A stretch of 64,000 bases of DNA. It comes from Tetrahymena thermophila SB210 (Eukaryota; Ciliophora; Oligohymenophorea; Hymenostomatida; Tetrahymenidae). Numbering within the stretch: the first letter of the stretch is position 1; each line of letters begins with the position of its first letter. Under the pieces are notes generated by a model. It had not been told where the DNA came from, searched no databases, and saw only the letters and a program-made list of their open reading frames with translations. Shown here piece by piece: positions 24,901-37,332 of the stretch. Both the position numbers and the translations under genes were made by a program. Location of the stretch: positions 119,056 to 183,055 of the forward strand of contig NW_002476439.1 in the NCBI RefSeq assembly GCF_000189635.1. The letters are read 5' to 3'.

Positions 24901-27900
24901 TTTTCAATCTTTAAAGCTAGGTTTTAATCCATGTTGAGAGATAAGTTTAATCTATTGATACATAATTGTATAGTTTGATTTCTGATAGTGATCCATTTTA
25001 GGTTGGACTTTAATATCTTGTTAAATTTGTTTTGCTTTACAGAAAACCTAATTAGATAATTAGCTAAATTTACTATTATCAAGATCTAGTTTTGCAAGAT
25101 TTACCTTCTTGGATAGTTGTTAATAGATCAAATCAAAGCAATACTAATTTGCAAGCTTAAATTCAATTGAATATTCCAAAAGAGTGCTTAGACTCATAAA
25201 ATGGTACCAAAAGTTTCTTGATAATTGTGATTGAAACATGCTTTTAGTTAAGCAGCACCTCTTTCATCTACCAAAATTCAGACTTAATTACAACTCCAGA
25301 TGAAAGCTAGATTATATTTAAAAATTTAAAGTAAAGTGGCTATATTGATGGCACGAATTGTGCAACTAATTTTTTTGACTCAACAAGTTAGCAATATTTA
25401 GATCTGTCTCAAGCATTTTCAGGAACTAATATCGATCCAATAAGACTTGCAACTATTTAATTATATGTTACTGAAACATTTAAAAGGACTAAAGTATATA
25501 ATTAATTTGTATTCGATGTTGTTAGTTCTCTGCAATTTAATCAAAGTTAAACTTAATCAATGATATAAGCAGTTCAAAATCAACTATCAGTCAGCTTTAT
25601 ATTTCAAGATAACTCAGCATACAAATTTATCTAAAAATCATATCCTAACTTAGTTATGTATTTTAATGATCAATTAACTGTTTTGAAGCTTGAAGGTGAA
25701 TTGAAGTATGTGAATCAAGCATTAAGCAACGGAATTCTTTACTATGATTAAAGTAAAAGCAAAAATATAACTTAGAATGGATCTAAAACAATGCAGCTTT
25801 AAATTGTAGATAACTTTAACTATAACTTAAATTTAGATTTTGATGTTCAAAGTCAAGTGAAGTTTTTAAAGATAAAATAAGATATTATTCATCAAAAGAA
25901 CATCTAAGATCAAGTTGATAGATAAGGTGCTGATTTGACGATTTAATAATCATTCTTAATTTAATTTGAATTAGATTCTTTTGTAGATCCTGATTCAATT
26001 CCTTTAACCTATTCATTTTAACAGAAAATCAGTGGATAATACTTACCTATTTCGTCTGACTCTTTTATAAAATATGATAATGTTAATCTTCGTCTTGTTG
26101 GCAGTCCTCCATCTAGTTATTTGTTTTAAAAGGTTTATTTGAGATTGGAAGTTTCGAATGGCTACACATCTACTTATGAAGATTTTTGCTTAAATATAAA
26201 TAATATGCCATTCACATATGTATTTAGTATATTAATTTAAATTCTTGGTCCAATTGCTTTCGCATTGGGTTTGTATAGAAAAAGATCTACCTTTATGAAT
26301 CTTTATTTTAAAAGCGATACTATGTACTCCACAGAAGTTGTTTATGTAGGCTAAGTCTATAGAAAAAAAATATCTATTTTAGATTAAGACTATGAAATAG
26401 CAAATTTATTTTTTGAAAAATTTATCAAGCAAGCAAATAAAAGCTTAAATTCTATGAATAAATTGCAATAAGGCTTTAATAAATCTACAAAATCTATAAT
26501 AAGCTAACAAAACATTAAAAATGAGAAATAATTTCCTGATTCATAAAAAAATATTGAAATAAACAAAAATGCAGAAATAGCAGAATTAGACTAACTAAAA
26601 ACTCCAAAATCTAACTAATTTATTGAAGAACAATCAATTTAAGATAATAAAAACACTGAAAAATATATCGAAAATTAAGCAGGTTAAAATTTAGCAAGTT
26701 AAATCGAAGGTGATAATTAAAATACTTTGAAAAATCAAAATAGTAATGCAAACTAAAACTCAAATAAAAATGAGACTTAAGAATAATAAAATGAGTTTAA
26801 GAATAGAAATTCAAAGCAGTAATCTATTTTTAAAAAGGCGTTTACTCAAAGAAGCTCATTTTATTTACAATAAAAACAGAGAGAAAAAAATTATTCAATC
26901 AACAGCTAAGGAATTTAAAGTGGAATTTTTAAGAATTACGAAAGCAAAGCAAGTTTAACTACATATTTTTAGATATAAGCAGAAGATGGAACATTTTAAA
27001 TGGGATAATTATTTAATTAAATGATAGAAAATAAATTAACTGTTCAATACGACCTATTAGAGTATAAAATAGTAGATTACGTAGTAGATTTGTAAGATGA
27101 AAAATCAAGATTTTATCGTTGCCTAAAAGCTAGTGTGCTAAGATATTTACTATAAAACGAAAAGAAAACGTTTAATTTTTATTAATAACTAAAAGATTAC
27201 TCAATAAAAAAAGGAAATTATGCTAATATAGATTGGTATAGATAATATGTTTCAATAATTGCTACAAACCAAACAGATAAATACGGTATTCCCACTCCCT
27301 TTTCCAAAACAAATCTCAAAATCGATGAAATATTTAAAGTACTCAAAGATTTAGAATTAATCCCTTAAATAGACCCAAACAACTAAAAACTCAATTATCT
27401 ATAGTAAATCGGTATCAACTCCAATCTGCTTATGGAAGGTAATTAATAAATTCATCATAATTTTCTTTGAATATTTTTTTGACAAATTAATTAAAATCAA
27501 CATTTTTACATTTTTAAAAATAAAATAAATAAATCAAATTAGCAAATCATGAAATTTAGTTTAAAATTAATAAAATAATTTTAACAAGAAAAGAATTTTT
27601 TGTTTTAGAAAGATTTTTTGAAAATTTAATGTTTTTTTGTGGATTTTTGGAATGTCAAAAGCTAATTTGGGTTTATTTTTTAAAAGGAAAGAATAAAATT
27701 CTTTATATTAGTTTGAATCATATTTATTTTTTTAATTATAGTTTTGTTTGCTGATGCGCTTGGATTAGATTTTGTTAGTGCAAAAAATATAGTGAAATGC
27801 TGTGGAGAATCTATTCATTTGGAAAAAAGCAAAATTATTTCAGTTGAAGCTTTTGAAAAAGTTTAAGAAGGAGTTTGCTTAAGCTTGAGGAGATTATTTA

Positions 27901-28568
27901 ATTTGCAATATAAAAGTATGCCGATTTCTAAATATATTTCTCTACCTAGTTGGATGAGTTATGAATTTAAAAATGGTGTAATAATTCTCGAAGGTACTCC
28001 ATAAAAATCTGATATAAATGACATATTAGTGAGGATTTATGATTATACACGTTTTGTGTGTTATTAATTTCATTTAAAAGTAGAGGCTGACCCTAATATG
28101 AAAAGTAAAGAAAGTTTTCCAGGATCAGATGATAAAGAAAAGTAAAAAAATAAAGACACAGATTTTATGCAAACATATTAATCTCCACAATAAAATCCTG
28201 AACAAATACAATTCAATTCTAGTAATCAAGGATATCTAAACAAGTAGAAACACATACTTGAAATTTCAATTCAAAATTCTTAAATCTAAAGCTACAATCA
28301 AATTAAAAGCGAGAGCAACGATAATCAAGATTAAATCGAAGAAAATAATTACTAAGGAATTAAATCAATGTCAGAATATGATTTGAATTTGAATTAACCA
28401 CCAATCTTTCCACATACTCCAAGCTATTCAAGAAACAAATCTCCTTCAATTTTAAATGCCAACCCTAATTATTAATTAAACTTTCCATCAATATTGTTGA
28501 CTAATTAAAAAAATTATTTATTTGAAAGAGACGAAATAAAATATGCAAAGTCTGTTTTAGATTAATGA
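21963..28568 (+). CDS. LVIVP-repeat / cadherin-like membrane protein, 1843 aa
   Basis: Four exons: 21963-22779, 23306-24604, 24850-27438 and 27742-28568. They sum to 5532 nt, exactly 1844 codons, ending at TGA 28566-28568. The N-terminus is a clear signal peptide cut after ...EAVFA. Residues ~20-700 contain repeated segments of the LVIVP type (GILIYNINDPLNPQ, VGLFIYDTSDMKNPN, NGLVLLDSTKLPD), expected to form a beta-propeller outside the cell or in a secretory compartment. A dystroglycan-type cadherin-like stretch (LTYSFQQ...LRLVGSPP) precedes a membrane segment at ~1160-1182 (FSILIQILGPIAFALGLY). The remaining ~660 residues are Gln/Asn-rich, with another cadherin-like motif near the end (NGVIILEGTPQKSDIND). 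Adhesion or surface recognition is a plausible role. Confidence 0.8.
23066..23140 (+). repeat. three 25-base tandem repeats in intron 1
   Basis: The unit tgctaagaaataccctttttttgta is present three times with a few substitutions, at 23066-23090, 23091-23115 and 23116-23140. It lies inside the 526-base first intron of the propeller gene. In one frame the array is open, so a small cassette exon cannot be excluded, but the flanking exons already join in frame without it. Confidence 0.7.
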
Positions 28569-29545
28569 GTTAGTTAGTTAGTAATTCCTTCCTTCCACAT
28601 TTATTAATTATTCTAGTAAAAATAAGTTTAATTTATTTTATTTATAATAAAAACAAACTAAAATAATAATTAATTTTTAAATATTTTGTAAATTTTATAC
28701 AATTAATCTTACTTAAATTATTTTCAATTAATGTTTTATATTAAAATATTAAATACTAATTTCAATATTTTTAGTAATTAATTGCAACAAAAAAATAAAA
28801 TTACAATTTATTTATTTATGGAAGAATATGCAATTTTATTTTCATTAAATATAATGTAAGCATTCTTATTTAATCATACCAAAAATTATATTATCAATAA
28901 ATTTAGTCAGCTTAAAGAATAATTGATTTTAAAAAATAAGTTTAATTTTTACTTTTGCTTTATATTTAGGATTCACAGTATAAACTTTATGATTATATTT
29001 AAAATATGAATTATTTAAACTAATATTTACCTACTTTCTGACACTCATGATTAATTTACTAATAAAAATTCAATATATTTTTTTAAGATTAAATCACAAA
29101 TAAATTTTCAGACCTAGATTTATTGATTTCAATTAAATATAAATTTGAAAAAATTATCTATTATTATTTTTTTATTAAATAATGTAAATTTGTAATGTAA
29201 AAAATATTGAGGTTAGTCTGTTGATTAAGTGAGTTTGACATTTAATTAAGGAAAATCAATAGATGGTAAAAATTTAGGTTTTATTTTATGTAAATTATTT
29301 TTGTAAATGTAAACCAAATAAATAATTAAATGAATTAGATTACAATTCACTTAATTAATCTCGATTTTATTGAGTACTAAGAACTTGATAATCTCTTAAA
29401 AGTGTAAAATAGATAAATAAAATCTATCAGATTTTAATGTTTTGTTTTACATAAATCAATTTTGTTAATATTCTTTTATATAATAAATTAAAATCACATA
29501 ATAATTAGTTAATCATAAAGAATTTAATTTAAAATAGAATATAAA
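28569..29545. other. intergenic spacer
   Basis: AT-rich sequence between two genes on the same strand. It must hold the 3' end of the upstream transcript and the promoter of the downstream gene. No specific signal was recognised. Confidence 0.5.
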
Positions 29546-32500
29546 ATGAGAATTTAATCATAAAGTTCTTTAGCTTTTATAATATAAATTGTATTAAACC
29601 TTAAATTATTATCTCTGAGTCTTGCATAGAAATACACTAGCATATGGAATAATAATGTAACAATTCAAGACTCTTGCATAGGTTCTAATACAAGCACTGT
29701 TCTCAACCAGAAAATAATTGACTGTCCATATTAAAAAAGTTATCTACTTAGCAGCTACTAGTCTTACTATTATCAGCCTTTTTTCAATATTACAATCCAA
29801 GAAACAAACGACTAAAAAATAATATTAAATAACAAAGGCTTGGGTAGTGTTTGTGTTAAATTTGCTGAAATATGCTTGGAAAATGTTAAATAAAGGTAAA
29901 TTTAAATACAAAAAAATTAATTTAAACTAAGCTAAAATGGTTATTTAGATTAACTTTCTAATTCTACTGAAGGTATGATTGCGCATTCATACATAACAGG
30001 AATATCTTAAAATAACAGTTTAAAATTTTACATAAACACATTGGCTGCATAAAATTAAAGTAATTCATTTCTCTTTACATTTCTTGCTGATAGATTACCT
30101 CTATAACTTGACTTAAATTATATTTATTATCCTAGTCAATAATATCAACCTAAATCAGATCAGTATTATAGAATATTTTCTTAACTTAATACTTATTATG
30201 TATCAATTCAGATAATTCCTGCTAATACTTTCAGCTTGACTATAAATGGCACTTAATACATTTGTTGGAATTACTAAAATATTACACTTGATGTTGATCT
30301 CGATAATGCCTTCTATGGAATATCGGGAATTTAAACTGATAATGGTACTTTAAATTATGTTATATCTTTTAATTAAACTGTAAGATAATTTCAAAACTGT
30401 TAACAGCTTAATTAAAAACTCAAAATCCAGACTTTGTAATTTGAGATGATTAATTGCTAGTTAAGTTATACTGACAGACAAATTAATTTTTAAGATGCAT
30501 GCATTTCTTAATGTCCTGATGGTTATTATCAAACTTTAGATTAAATCAAAAATATATTTATTTGCTCTCCTTGTGATAATTCTTGCAATATCTGTACTGG
30601 TCCATTATTAACATAATGCTGTACTTCCACTCAACCCTTTCTTTATAATAATAAATGTTTGTCTTAACAACCTGAATAAACAAATTGTAAACAAGTAAAT
30701 GGAAATCTCTACAATTGTTAAACATGTTAATCTTCCTGCAAAAACTATTGTGATATAAATGGAAAATGTCTTGATTCTTGTTTATTAACTAATTCTTAAC
30801 TAGTATGCACATGCGAAAATATTCTTTATTATTACAATATTCTTCTATAATAATGCATTTTACGTCCTTAATTAAAAAATTGCTTAGCTGTAAGTTAAAA
30901 TAGTCCTTAATGCATAACTTGCAGCGAAGGTTATTTATTACAGCAAGGAGTTTGTACTTTTTGTGAAAAGTAATTTTTTATTTATTAAAATATTTTTTTA
31001 TTTAAATTTTATTAAAATTAAATTTTGGAAAAAATATATTAAATTTAATATTAAAAGTGGAAAATATGCTCTATCTGATAACTAATGCATTGGAGAATGT
31101 CCTTAATATTGTTAGCACTGTTTGAATAGTACAACTTGTCTGAAATATGATGAAATGCTCCCATGTCATTAGAGTTGCTCTACTTGTAAAAGACCTATTT
31201 TCTCTGATTCATGCACTTCTTGCATATCTTCAACTCGATAACTCAACATATAAACAAACTCATGTGATTGCATTGAGGGTTATTAAGAAACAGGCAAAAA
31301 ATATTGTGAAATGATTCCAAGTCCTGTAAGTGAGACTCTAGCTGATTTTTTAAAAAAGTATTTCCAAGTATCGTATTACATGTAATTGCCTTTAGTTTTT
31401 TTACCTGTTTAATCATTCTTGAGTTATTCCATTTTGTTACAATAACAAATAGGAATTTTAAGTTTGATGCAAAGCGCAAAAGGTAAAAATTTAAAACAAG
31501 AAATAATGCAAAGCTACAGTATGTATAATTTTTATATTATTGATTAAGTTGATTCTGAAAGAGAATATGATTAATTGAATTTGAATATTATTGTAGTCTC
31601 TATAATATTAGGATCTCTAATAGTCTTGACTTTTTTATAAGAAATAATTACTAGAATTTTTAAATTTAGAATTTTAGAAGTATTAATGAGCAATATCTTA
31701 GTGTTAGCTGGTAGATTCTTTACAACATTTGGAATGTTTTCAGTAGTAATTTACTTATTTTCTCATAATAATAATGAGGATTCAAGCTCTCATTAATAAG
31801 TTTACATCTATCTTATGTCATCTGCTATCGCACTCCATCTTATTTATTTGCTAATTTTAACGTATCAAATTAAAGTTTATTAAAATCCATATTAAGACTA
31901 AAATAAGTTTTCTAATAAACATCTATCAATTATATAAGATATTAATTAAAAGGCAAAGATAAATTACTATATTTGGTTTTTACTTGAAATTAGAAAAATT
32001 GGAGCTGTAATTCTACTTTATAAATTTTATAATAACTATTACGGATTGATAAGCCTAATTCTTTTAGGTTTATTCTTTACAATTTTATTGATTTATTTAA
32101 AAATATTTGTCTAATTAATTTAGAGACTTCACGCAATAGCATCAGAAATACTTTTCTTATTAATACTAACTATTACCACTATATTCTTGAATCAATAATA
32201 GTAATAATAAAATACTACTAATTTAGTTTATGGTGAGGTTACTTTGCAAGACATATTAATATTGATATAGCTATTTATATGGCAAACTCTGAATATAATT
32301 GCATCGATAATGACATACTTCAAGATTTCCAAATAAATTTATAAGCATAATTTTCCAAAATAATAAGATATTTCATGCACCTAAATCACTAACTTAAATA
32401 TGGATTTTCCTAGGGAATTAGAATTGAGTAGAATTTATTATTTATTTAATTAATAATTATTTTTTTACATTTTACTTTTTATTAATTAGCTGACATTGAA

Positions 32501-32551
32501 TAAATTTTAAAGACAAACAAAAGATTCCCTAATTTACGAAAGAAAAAATGA
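29546..32551 (+). CDS. Cys-rich multi-pass membrane protein, 939 aa
   Basis: Four exons: 29546-29895, 29932-30969, 31058-32427 and 32490-32551. They sum to 2820 nt, 940 codons, ending at TGA 32549-32551. The introns are 36, 88 and 62 bases. The start has a signal-peptide-like hydrophobic run ending LLSLSLAQ. Residues ~30-270 are Ser/Thr/Asn-rich. Residues ~272-550 are packed with CxxC motifs (CSPCDNSCNICTG, CQTCQSSCKNYCD), as in furin-like or growth-factor-receptor Cys-rich repeats. Residues ~630-890 hold about seven hydrophobic segments, starting NIIVVSIILGSLIVLTFL, and a short basic tail ends FPNLRKKK. The layout suggests a surface receptor or sensor; large families of this type are known in Tetrahymena. 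The ligand is unknown. Confidence 0.8.
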
Positions 32552-33066
32552 ACACTTAAAAGCTAATTAAACTTTTACATACAAAAATTAATATTATTCA
32601 TTGATTTTATAAAAATTTATATTGTAAATATTCTTATTTTTTAAATTTCGCAACTCTAATAAGGTATATATTATTTCAAATTTTATTTTTAAGAAATTCT
32701 GACTTACCTTCGATTATTGGTATGACCAAAATAAAAAGGAAATACTGTATCTATTTCAATAACACCTAAATTTTTCTTATCAATTTCATTTAATTAGGGA
32801 GATAAAATTGTTTTATTTCTTAAATTAATTATTTTTATGATAAAAATTTTTCTGATAAAAAAAAAATTTTTTGTATTTTAATTACTTTGGAGAATAGTAA
32901 AACTTTCTTATCTATTTCATTCAATATTTTTCTTATGAAAAATATTTGAGGATTTGATTAATTTATTTATTTACAATTTATCTAATGAAAAAATAAAATA
33001 CTAAATTGAAATTTTATAATTAATTCAATTTCATAAAACTCGTTATTAAGTAAGTGAATAAAAAAA
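32552..33066. other. intergenic spacer
   Basis: AT-rich with no clear coding frame. An additional upstream exon of the leucine-rich-repeat gene could lie here, because that gene starts very close to its first intron, but none was identified. Confidence 0.4.
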
Positions 33067-35417
33067 ATGTTGAAAAAACTAAATTTTATTCATCTAAAAT
33101 AGGTATTTTACTTTAATTTATTAAAATATAATTGTTATATTTTAATTTTTTTTAAAAAAAAGTTTGTAGTATCATCTCTATCTTCTCTTACTGATGTTGA
33201 GATAGACTTAACGTAATTTTTATCAAATACAATATTTAATGCTTAATCTTTTTTCTTGTTATGAAATAAGAAAAATTTTAACTTGTTTATTAAATTAATG
33301 AAAATATTAAATTTTTTTTAATAAAATACAATTACAAAACATTACAAGTTACTCAAATTTAAATGAAGAGTCTTCATAAATATTAGGCAAAGCGTTAGAA
33401 AGTTGTTAAAAGCTCTAAAATTTAGCTCTTTACCTTTCGTAAATAATTTTTTTATTATTAAATTATTTATTTTTTAAAATTAATTTATCCTATTCCAATT
33501 TAAATTTTAATCTAATTTTTATAATTATTTTAATTAATAATGTTAAAAAATATTCTAAAAGAGGAAATGAAATTAATGCAATGGGTGCATCATATTTAGG
33601 CTTAGGCTTATAGAACTGCCCAAATCTTTCAGTCTTAATACTATTCCTTAGGTAAATAATATTTTTTAATTGTTTATTTTATTCTCAAAACTAACAAACC
33701 AACATATCATTTGATTTTATTATTTTTTATTATCTATTAAAATTAGAATTATTTTTATATCGATCTATACATATTTTTAAAAATAAAATATGAGGTTTCG
33801 ACCATCTCAAAAATTTCTATATTACTTACCCAAATTAAATCAATGTATGAGAAAAAATAAAATAAATATCGCTATTTTAAAAATTTTTTCATAAAATTTG
33901 TTCGATAATTGCAAAATTTGATGCATCAGCCAGCATTATTATAATTTACATAATTAACAGCTTTTAATTTTATTCTCACTTTATAAAGAATTTAAAAAAT
34001 ATTTTATTTTATTCCAAAAGCTAAAATAAATTATGTGATATAGGAGTATACAATATAGGTAATTCTTTGTCTAGGTGTCCTAATCTCTAAAATCTGACAT
34101 TATAGCTCTAGTAAATTATTAATTTTTTTCCATTGTTTTGAAAACTGATTAAAGAAATTTAATAATTTGTTAAATTTTTAGTTTTTTTTATTTAAATAAA
34201 TTGAAGAAAAAAAAATACTTTTATTAATTTTTTTTCTATTTGTTGATTTACATCTTATAATTAATTTTTGAAAAGATCTAATAATTTTGGAGCTAATGGT
34301 ATAGAAAATTTAGCTTTTGCTTTATCAAAATGTGCTCGTTTATCAATTTTGACACTTTATCTATAGTAAGATTTTTTAAAAGAAAATCTCTCTTATTGAT
34401 TTATTAAAAAAAAAAACAAATAATTGAATGAATTAATGCTATTATTTTTTAATTTAAAAATAATTAAATATAATTTATTTAGATTTATACTCACTTTAAT
34501 GAGATTTAGATTTTTATTTATTTTTTTGTTTAAATAAAATATTCATATTTTAAAAGAAATAATTTCCTTTAGGATAAAGGAGCTTAAATTCTTGGGTCTG
34601 CTCTATAAAACATGTAGAACCTCTAAAATTTGAAACTTGACCTTGGGTAAAATAATTAACTGACCTATTTATGTTTTTTAATTTTTATTTCTTGCTTATC
34701 TTTTATGTTTTAAAATTTGTTAATTTAATTTAAAAATCAATAAAATATTTCTTTCATTTATATTTTAATTTATTTAACTTATTTAATTAAAAAAATAAAC
34801 TTTACCTAATTTAAGGTGTTGCAAAATTGGTAACTAAGGAGCTATAGATTTAGTTTAGAGCTTTGTAAAATGCAGTAAATTAAAATAATTGATGCTTTAT
34901 CTCTAGTAAATTATTTATTTTTTTTAAATTAATCATTTTATCATATAGCTATTGATTATTAAGAAACATCAACCAAATATTATTTTAGTTAATTTATATT
35001 TTTTATATTATTTTTATATTGTTCTTGATTGCTGGGTTGTTTAATTTATTTAAAGTTAATTTTTATGAAAAATAATTTGTTATTACTTTATTTTAATCTT
35101 ATAAAATTACATTTTTTTAAATTTAAAAAGTACAAACTCAATTGATGATCTTGGTTTACGAAATCTATGCATTGCTTTAAAAAAATGCAATAGAATATAA
35201 AATTTTGTACTCTGTCTTATGTAAAAATATATTAATATTTTTAATTTATTTATTTCTTATACTTTTATGAAAAAATATTGAATTATAATTTTATATCTTT
35301 TCTTTTTAACATTTTAATAGTGAGAATAAACTTATGAACGTAAAGGGATTATAGTTACACAAAAAAATAACTAAGATGAAGAGATTAGTTAGTTACTAAA
35401 TTTAGATTGTTGCTTGA
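33067..35417 (+). CDS. leucine-rich-repeat protein with one repeat per exon, 240 aa
   Basis: Nine exons: 33067-33102, 33163-33212, 33349-33438, 33562-33651, 34276-34365, 34557-34646, 34816-34905, 35131-35220 and 35321-35417. They sum to 723 nt, 241 codons, ending at TGA 35415-35417. Exons 3-8 are each exactly 90 nt with the same phase, and each encodes one 30-residue repeat of the type NEINAMGASYLGLGLQNCPN followed by LxxLxLxL. This is the ribonuclease-inhibitor style of leucine-rich repeat, expected to form a curved solenoid for protein binding. A short basic end (KKITKMKRLVSYQ) follows the last repeat. Introns range from 60 to 624 bases. The first exon is short, so the start is the least certain part. 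Confidence 0.75.
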
Positions 35418-37332
35418 TGAATGAATGAATGAATTAATTAATTCCAAAAATAAGTTTAAAAATATTAATATTATTTTTTATTTTGCTTGAATGCTTATTA
35501 ATTAAAAGAAGCTTTCATGTATGATAAAAAGTGAAAGTCATTCTTGTTACATATAAATCGAATATGATAATTAAAATATTAAGATAAATTATTTATTTAA
35601 AATATTTATTTAAAATATATTTTAGATAAATTATAAATGATAAGAATTATTTATTTATTTAATAATTACTTCAATCAAGAATAAATAAATATAAATCAAT
35701 CAACAACAAATAAATTATCATTCAATTTCAATCTGTTAAAACTTTAATTTAAAATACTAGTAAATACTAAATGTATTTTTAGCAGTTTAATGATTATAAT
35801 CTGTATTGGAATGAGGGTTGGGAATTTTTTGAAAAATTCCTTATAATTTTTAAAAAACCTTCAGGAATTTACAAATGATAGATAAAATAAATAAATATAC
35901 TGAATTTCCTCATTAATTAAGGGCCTAATATATTAAGCTTCAAAATTTTGAAAAATAGATCAAAAATAAATATACCTCTGTACAAAATGCTGTATTGGCA
36001 GGGTAAGTAAGAGGTTTAGAGGTTATATAGTATTTTTTTTTTTAAATTATTAATATTTTCTATTTTCAGATATTTAGAAATTGTTGATGAAGTAATTAAT
36101 GCAATTTCATACTAATTAATTATGAAGATGCTGCTCAAAAATACTTCAAATTTTTAATAAAGAGAGTCGTTCTTTTAACACATTTAAAATAGTTATTTTT
36201 ATCAAAAAAATTATTTTTTTCTTTTTTCAGATAGTTATTAATTTAATTACATTAAGTCGAATTTATCAGTATAATGTAAAATTATACAAAAATAATGATA
36301 AATTAATTTTTTTATTTGCTTTAATATGATTTTTAAAATATGTAACAGTTATGTTTTATTTTTGATAAACATTTTTGGAATAAATAATTGTGTAAAAGAA
36401 TATTAAAATAATTATTATGAAACTTAATCTAAGTATTTTTTACATGAATTTTAAATTAATTAGAAAGTTACACTTTTATTATTATAAATCTTACTATATG
36501 GAGAACAACAAAAGACTTCGGAAAATTCAGAAAACAAAAAAAGCATAAATTTGTAAATAAATCAATAAATATTAAATCATGTATATGTGTATATATTTCT
36601 TCTATTTTAAATAAGATAATTTTAAATTTAGGTGCGTTTGAATAATAATATATCCCTATTTATATACCTACATACCAAGAGGAATTTATTGTAAAGTTGA
36701 ATTTCTTTTATTTGATTATATATTTATTAAATTTTGTGCAATAAAGAAGTTTTGATCAATTGAGCCTGAAATATACTTTTGAAAGTTAATAGGGAAGCAA
36801 GAAAGCAATCAAAAAAAAAAAATAATAAATAAATAAAATTACTACCAAATAGAATAATCAAAAGCCAGCAAATAAGCATATAAAATAGATACATTTAAAT
36901 AGTTGATAATTAATCAAGTAACCAAAAGAAAGAAAAGCCAATTCAGACTTTACTTCTTCTTAAAATAATAAAGTTTCTTTAGATAATAAAAAAAATATTT
37001 TTAGGGTAGCATTTTAAGTTAACAGAAGAATTACTTATAACGTATTTAGCCATTTTATGAGTCTTAATTCATAAAAAAATTCATTGTCTTAAACCCCGAA
37101 AGGGACAACTATTTAATAGCGATAAATATTTAATTCATCAAAAATAGAAAAAAAATAAAGCTTTGGGACTTTGGTCAACGAGAGAAAAGGTTTTTCGAAT
37201 GAGAAAGCCTAGACACCTCTTTGGTAGTCTCAATAAAAATATAATTTCGCTTCTAAAGAGGGTTTTTTATCTGAATTTTATCAAACCCATTCTGAATTAA
37301 AATAAGGTAGAGTTTAGGCTCTGCTTTAAAAA
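35418..37332. other. long intergenic region
   Basis: Mostly AT-rich without a convincing frame. At about 36001 there is a strong donor-like 'gggtaagtaag' with no matching exon assignable. The stretch 37080-37330, just before the next gene, is clearly richer in G and C ('ccccgaaagggacaac', 'ggtcaacgagagaaaagg') and may be its 5' UTR or promoter. Confidence 0.4.

Noticed and set aside
32428-32702. An extended 3' end of the Cys-rich membrane protein reading through to TGA 32700
   Set aside because: Splicing out 32428-32489 gives a better end (ELTDIEQILKTNKRF...) and exact codon length; the unspliced reading is low-complexity AT-rich translation.
34571-34574. An apparent frameshift in exon 6 of the leucine-rich-repeat gene if the acceptor is 'tttag' at 34571
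   Set aside because: Using the acceptor at 34555-34556 instead gives a 90-nt exon in the correct phase that matches its sister exons.
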